From: Streptococcus sp. HPH0090 | GTDB lineage: Bacteria > Bacillota > Bacilli > Lactobacillales > Streptococcaceae | Direction: 5' to 3' | DNA length: 64,000 nt | Assembly (NCBI RefSeq): GCF_000411475.1 | Contig: NZ_KE150465.1 | Span: 60,120-124,119 of the forward strand | Shown: positions 61,038 through 64,000 of the stretch, piece after piece | How positions within the stretch are numbered: position 1 is the stretch's first letter | How the letters are laid out: every line of letters begins with the position of its first letter | Translations under genes and position numbers: made by a program | Notes under the pieces: model-generated | Databases searched by the model: none | Told to the model about the DNA's origin: nothing | The model's input: only the letters and a program-made list of their open reading frames with translations

Positions 61038-61877
61038 TTACCAATCATCAGATGAACCACCACCATCAAAGCCACCGCCGTCCCAGCTACTAGAAGAATC
61101 TGAGCCTGAGTCGGACCAAGATGAACCCGAATCGGATGAGTCACTAAACCACCAGCCGCCGTCAGAGGAGTCTCCTCCTCCTCCACCTCTACCTCTGATA
61201 ATGGCAATAATGACTCCAATGAAATATATTACCGTCAGGAACATAAAGAAATCTTTTATGGGGTCATTCTTTTGTCGGCGACTTGATGAATCGCTTCTTT
61301 CTCGATTAGATTTTTTTCCACTGATGCTTTCAGAATAACGTTTGATTTCAGAGGATTCATCAGACGAGAAGGTTCCCGTTCCTTTATAAAACTGATTGTC
61401 CAAGCCTTTGGCAATCGCTAAGATACCCTTACTATATTCTCCATTTTTAAAATCCGTACGGCTAGCTGCCAAGATCTGTTTGGTTTGATAGTCCGTTATT
61501 CTAATGGCTGTGTTATTACTGGTTTCAATTCTTGATTTACGGTCTTGAACAGCTACTACAATGAGACTTCCAAAATTATCTCCTGAATAGCCAATCTTCC
61601 AAGCCCTGGCAGTTTCATTAGCCACCGTTTCAATGCTTTCTCCTTCCAGACTATCTACGATATAGACACCTATTTGGAGCTTTTCTGCCTTTTGACTATT
61701 GGCTTCATTCAAATCACGAATCTGAGTAACTACTTCCTCTGTCAAATAATGATTTGGGTCATAGATACCATAGTCTGGTTTTTCAGGTGCCGTAAATCCT
61801 GATAGGAAGAAAAATGCCATCAGCAATCCAAGTAGACGCACCAAGAAAGGATTCTTTAACAATCTATCTTTTTTCAT
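61038..61877 (-). CDS. TPM-domain (YgcG-type) membrane protein
   Basis: ATG 61877 is preferred (GGAGG before it), giving 279 residues. Signal/anchor segment (about 8-28), TPM domain (35-165), second membrane segment near 212-230, then a long Gly/Ser/Asp/Trp-rich tail to the C terminus. Such tails are typical of the family. Likely acts in the envelope with LemA. Confidence 0.9.
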   Translation of the reverse strand: MKKDRLLKNPFLVRLLGLLMAFFFLSGFTAPEKPDYGIYDPNHYLTEEVVTQIRDLNEANSQKAEKLQIGVYIVDSLEGESIETVANETARAWKIGYSGDNFGSLIVVAVQDRKSRIETSNNTAIRITDYQTKQILAASRTDFKNGEYSKGILAIAKGLDNQFYKGTGTFSSDESSEIKRYSESISGKKSNRERSDSSSRRQKNDPIKDFFMFLTVIYFIGVIIAIIRGRGGGGGDSSDGGWWFSDSSDSGSSWSDSGSDSSSSWDGGGFDGGGSSDDW

Positions 61878-61951
61878 AATAACCTCCTTATGCAAGGAAA
61901 ATTGTTTAGAGCATTATAGCATTTTGAATCTTACAAAGAAAGTACGTTTCC

Positions 61952-61968
61952 ATTACAAAACTGTGACA
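61952..61968 (-). promoter_or_regulatory. Possible WalR/VicR-type site before the TPM gene
   Basis: Minus strand TGTCACAGTTTTGTAAT resembles the TGTWAH-N5-TGTWAH consensus with one mismatch. An extended -10 (TGCTATAAT) lies closer to the gene. Confidence 0.3.
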
Positions 61969-62032
61969 AGGGCTAGGAAAATGATGTTAATTTGATGACA
62001 AATTAGATCTACGCTCTTGGTATCCTCTACAA

Positions 62033-62058
62033 AAAAGAAGGTCTGTTAACCTTCTTCT
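62033..62058 (-). terminator. der terminator
   Basis: AAAGAAGGT/ACCTTCTTT hairpin with T run, directly after the der stop region. Confidence 0.85.
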
Positions 62059-62068
62059 TTTTATCATT

Positions 62069-63379
62069 TTATTTCCGTTTTCTTGCGATCAGATGGATTG
62101 GCGTTCCTTCAAAGACGAAGGCCTTGCGAATTTGATTTTCCAAGAAACGCAAGTAAGAGAAGTGCATAAGTTCTTCTTCATTGACAAAAATCACAAAGGT
62201 CGGTGGTTTGGTTGACACTTGTGTCGCGTAAAAGATCTTGAGGCGTTTCCCTTTGTCTGTCGGTGTTGGGTTGATGGCGATAGCATCCATAATGACATCA
62301 TTCAAGACTGCTGATGGGATACGGGTATTTTGACTCTCGCTGATTTGTTTAATCATCTCTGGAAGTTTGTGGAGACGTTGCTTGGTCAAAGCCGAAACAA
62401 AGATAATCGGTGCGTAAGGTAGATATTGGAACTGTTCACGAATATCCTCTTCCCAGTTTTTCATGGTATGGTTATCTTTTTCAAGAGTATCCCACTTATT
62501 GACTACGATAATCATCCCTTTACCAGCTTCGTGGGCAAATCCAGCGATACGCTTATCATACTCACGGATGCCTTCTTCGGCATTGAGGACCATCAAGACT
62601 ACATCTGAACGGTCAATAGCACGCATGGCACGCATGACAGAGTATTTCTCTGTGTTCTCATAGACTTTACCAGACTTACGCATACCAGCCGTATCAATCA
62701 TGGTAAACTCTTGGCCATCCGCATCTTTAAAATGGGTATCAATAGCATCACGAGTTGTACCAGCAACAGGACTGGCAATCACGCGGTCTTCTCCCAAAAT
62801 GGCATTGATCAAGCTAGACTTCCCGACATTCGGGCGACCAATCAAGCTGAATTTAATGACATCTGGATTTTCATCTTCGACTTCATGTGGAAGATTTTCG
62901 ACGATGGCATCTAATACATCCCCTGTACCAATCCCGTGCACAGATGAAATTGGCAATGGTTCTCCCAATCCAAGAGCATAGAAATCATAGATATCATTTC
63001 TCATTTCCGGATTGTCAACCTTGTTGACTGCAAGGATGACCGGTTTATGAGTTTTATAGAGTTTGCGAGCTACGTATTCGTCTGCATCTGTGATTCCTTC
63101 TTTTCCAGAAACGACAAAGACGATGACGTCTGCCTCTTCCATGGCAATTTCTGCCTGGTGCTTGATTTGTTCCATAAATGGAGCATCGACATCATCAATC
63201 CCGCCAGTATCAATCATACTAAAAGAACGATTGAGCCATTCACCAGTAGCATAGATACGGTCCCGTGTTACTCCTTCGACATCTTCTACGATTGAGATGC
63301 GTTCCCCTGCAATACGGTTAAACAGAGTTGATTTCCCAACATTGGGACGTCCTACGATGGCAACAGTTGGTAAGGCCAT
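62069..63379 (-). CDS. der: Ribosome-assembly GTPase Der (EngA)
   Basis: 436 residues with two GTPase domains in tandem ([11 protein letters not shown] at 10-20 and [11 protein letters not shown] near 182; NKVD and NKWD specificity motifs) and a C-terminal KH-like domain. It is essential for 50S subunit assembly. Confidence 0.99.
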   Translation of the reverse strand: MALPTVAIVGRPNVGKSTLFNRIAGERISIVEDVEGVTRDRIYATGEWLNRSFSMIDTGGIDDVDAPFMEQIKHQAEIAMEEADVIVFVVSGKEGITDADEYVARKLYKTHKPVILAVNKVDNPEMRNDIYDFYALGLGEPLPISSVHGIGTGDVLDAIVENLPHEVEDENPDVIKFSLIGRPNVGKSSLINAILGEDRVIASPVAGTTRDAIDTHFKDADGQEFTMIDTAGMRKSGKVYENTEKYSVMRAMRAIDRSDVVLMVLNAEEGIREYDKRIAGFAHEAGKGMIIVVNKWDTLEKDNHTMKNWEEDIREQFQYLPYAPIIFVSALTKQRLHKLPEMIKQISESQNTRIPSAVLNDVIMDAIAINPTPTDKGKRLKIFYATQVSTKPPTFVIFVNEEELMHFSYLRFLENQIRKAFVFEGTPIHLIARKRK

Positions 63380-63392
63380 GTTTTCTCACTTT

Positions 63393-64000
63393 CTACATTA
63401 AGTTCTTTTGTTCAAGATTTTCTCTAGTTGAGCTTGGTTCAGGCTGACCAAATTGCTCTGCAAGACGTTGACTCCAAGTGGTCGTCGCACGAGCTCCTGC
63501 ATATTCGGTCTGCACACGGTCATAGGCTTTAATAACCTCAGTTGTTTGTTCTTGGTATTCTTCCTCAAAAACAACATTCTCTAGTGGCAATCTTGGTTTT
63601 ACATCATGTTTTTGGTTGGGCACACCCAGTGCAATCCCAAAAACTGGGTAGGTATAGTCAGGAAGCTTGAACAATTCTGCTAACTCAGCAGATTTGTAAC
63701 GCACCAAACCGATAATTACTACTCCATAGCCAAGGCTTTCTGCCGCAAGCAAAGTATTCTGTCCAGCCAAGGCTGCATCTACTGAAGTGATTAGGAGACC
63801 TTCCACTCCTTGAGGTTGGAAAGTATCGGTATGGAGACGAGCCCCTTTTTCTGCACGGTTTAAATCTCCTACAAAGAGGAGGAAGGCGGCAGACTGACGA
63901 ATCGCTTCCTGAGGAACCAGCTCAAAAAGAGCATCTTTCTTTTCTTGACTTCTGACTAGAATCACAGAATAAGATTGGAAATTTTTCCAAGAAGAAGCCA
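63393..64000 (-). CDS. NfsA-type nitroreductase, N-terminus beyond the window
   Basis: The frame is open to the right edge; the visible part starts ASSWKNFQSYSVILVRSQEK. It continues with the flavoreductase pattern (VDAALAGQNTLLAAESLGYG; FGIALGVPNQ). FMN-dependent NADPH reductase of the NfsA/FRP family; substrate unknown. It ends 13 bp before der. Confidence 0.85.
   Translation of the reverse strand, partial: ASSWKNFQSYSVILVRSQEKKDALFELVPQEAIRQSAAFLLFVGDLNRAEKGARLHTDTFQPQGVEGLLITSVDAALAGQNTLLAAESLGYGVVIIGLVRYKSAELAELFKLPDYTYPVFGIALGVPNQKHDVKPRLPLENVVFEEEYQEQTTEVIKAYDRVQTEYAGARATTTWSQRLAEQFGQPEPSSTRENLEQKNLM

Overview
The window looks like chromosomal DNA of a mitis-group Streptococcus (S. 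mitis / S. oralis type). The basis is a low-GC Gram-positive gene style with strong AGGAGG-type ribosome binding sites, YSIRK/LPXTG surface proteins, a 680-residue PBP2b whose active-site numbering matches the pneumococcal protein, and a gene order (murF-ddl-recR-pbp2b-nanR-nan locus-axe1-recG-alr-acpS-aroG x2-secA) that I recall from pneumococcus. No tRNA, rRNA, CRISPR array or prophage was recognised. Nearly all genes lie on the minus strand; gshAB and nanR are the clear exceptions.

Region 1 (1-17,760) is a type VIIb secretion locus read right to left. A TslA-like lipase effector module comes first: two duplicated membrane-anchored candidate immunity proteins, a lipase-first effector with a frameshift near its N terminus, and two small helical partners. 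Then follow a terminator, a strong promoter, and esxA-esaA-essA-esaB-essB-essC. After essC comes a second module (membrane protein, three small Esx-like proteins, an EsaE/EspG-like chaperone candidate, and a large pretoxin protein running off the left edge) whose order resembles the EsaD nuclease module of Staphylococcus aureus.

Region 2 (17,760-24,680) is a patchwork beside rplM-rpsI. Two extra copies of the rpsI 3' end divide it into segments: one carries gshAB plus an IS30 remnant, the other a DUF389 protein, a small K+ channel and a broken TMEM175-like gene. These look like scars of elements that integrated at the rpsI 3' end; no integrase remains in the window.

Region 3 (24,690-31,600) is core cell-wall and DNA-repair housekeeping: ywaF-like, a NUDIX gene, murF, ddl, recR, pbp2b.

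Region 4 (31,600-51,950) is a host-glycan foraging locus: NanR regulator, a 2,155-residue cell-wall-anchored protein combining a trypsin-like protease with a GH29 fucosidase, ROK kinase, sialic acid lyase, DUF624 and YhcH proteins, an ABC importer without its own ATPase, NanE, the surface sialidase NanA with a 49-codon leader ORF, and an acetyl esterase. Four nan transcription units carry a TGAAA-N4-TTTCA-like site (two exact copies of TGAAAGTAGTTTCA, two with one mismatch) whose centre lies 90.5-91.5 bp upstream of the -10 box. I propose this as the NanR operator. Several promoters also carry CcpA (cre) sites, two of them overlapping the -35 box.

Region 5 (52,000-64,000) is housekeeping again: recG, alr, acpS, two DAHP synthases, secA, lemA, a TPM-domain protein, der and a partial nitroreductase.
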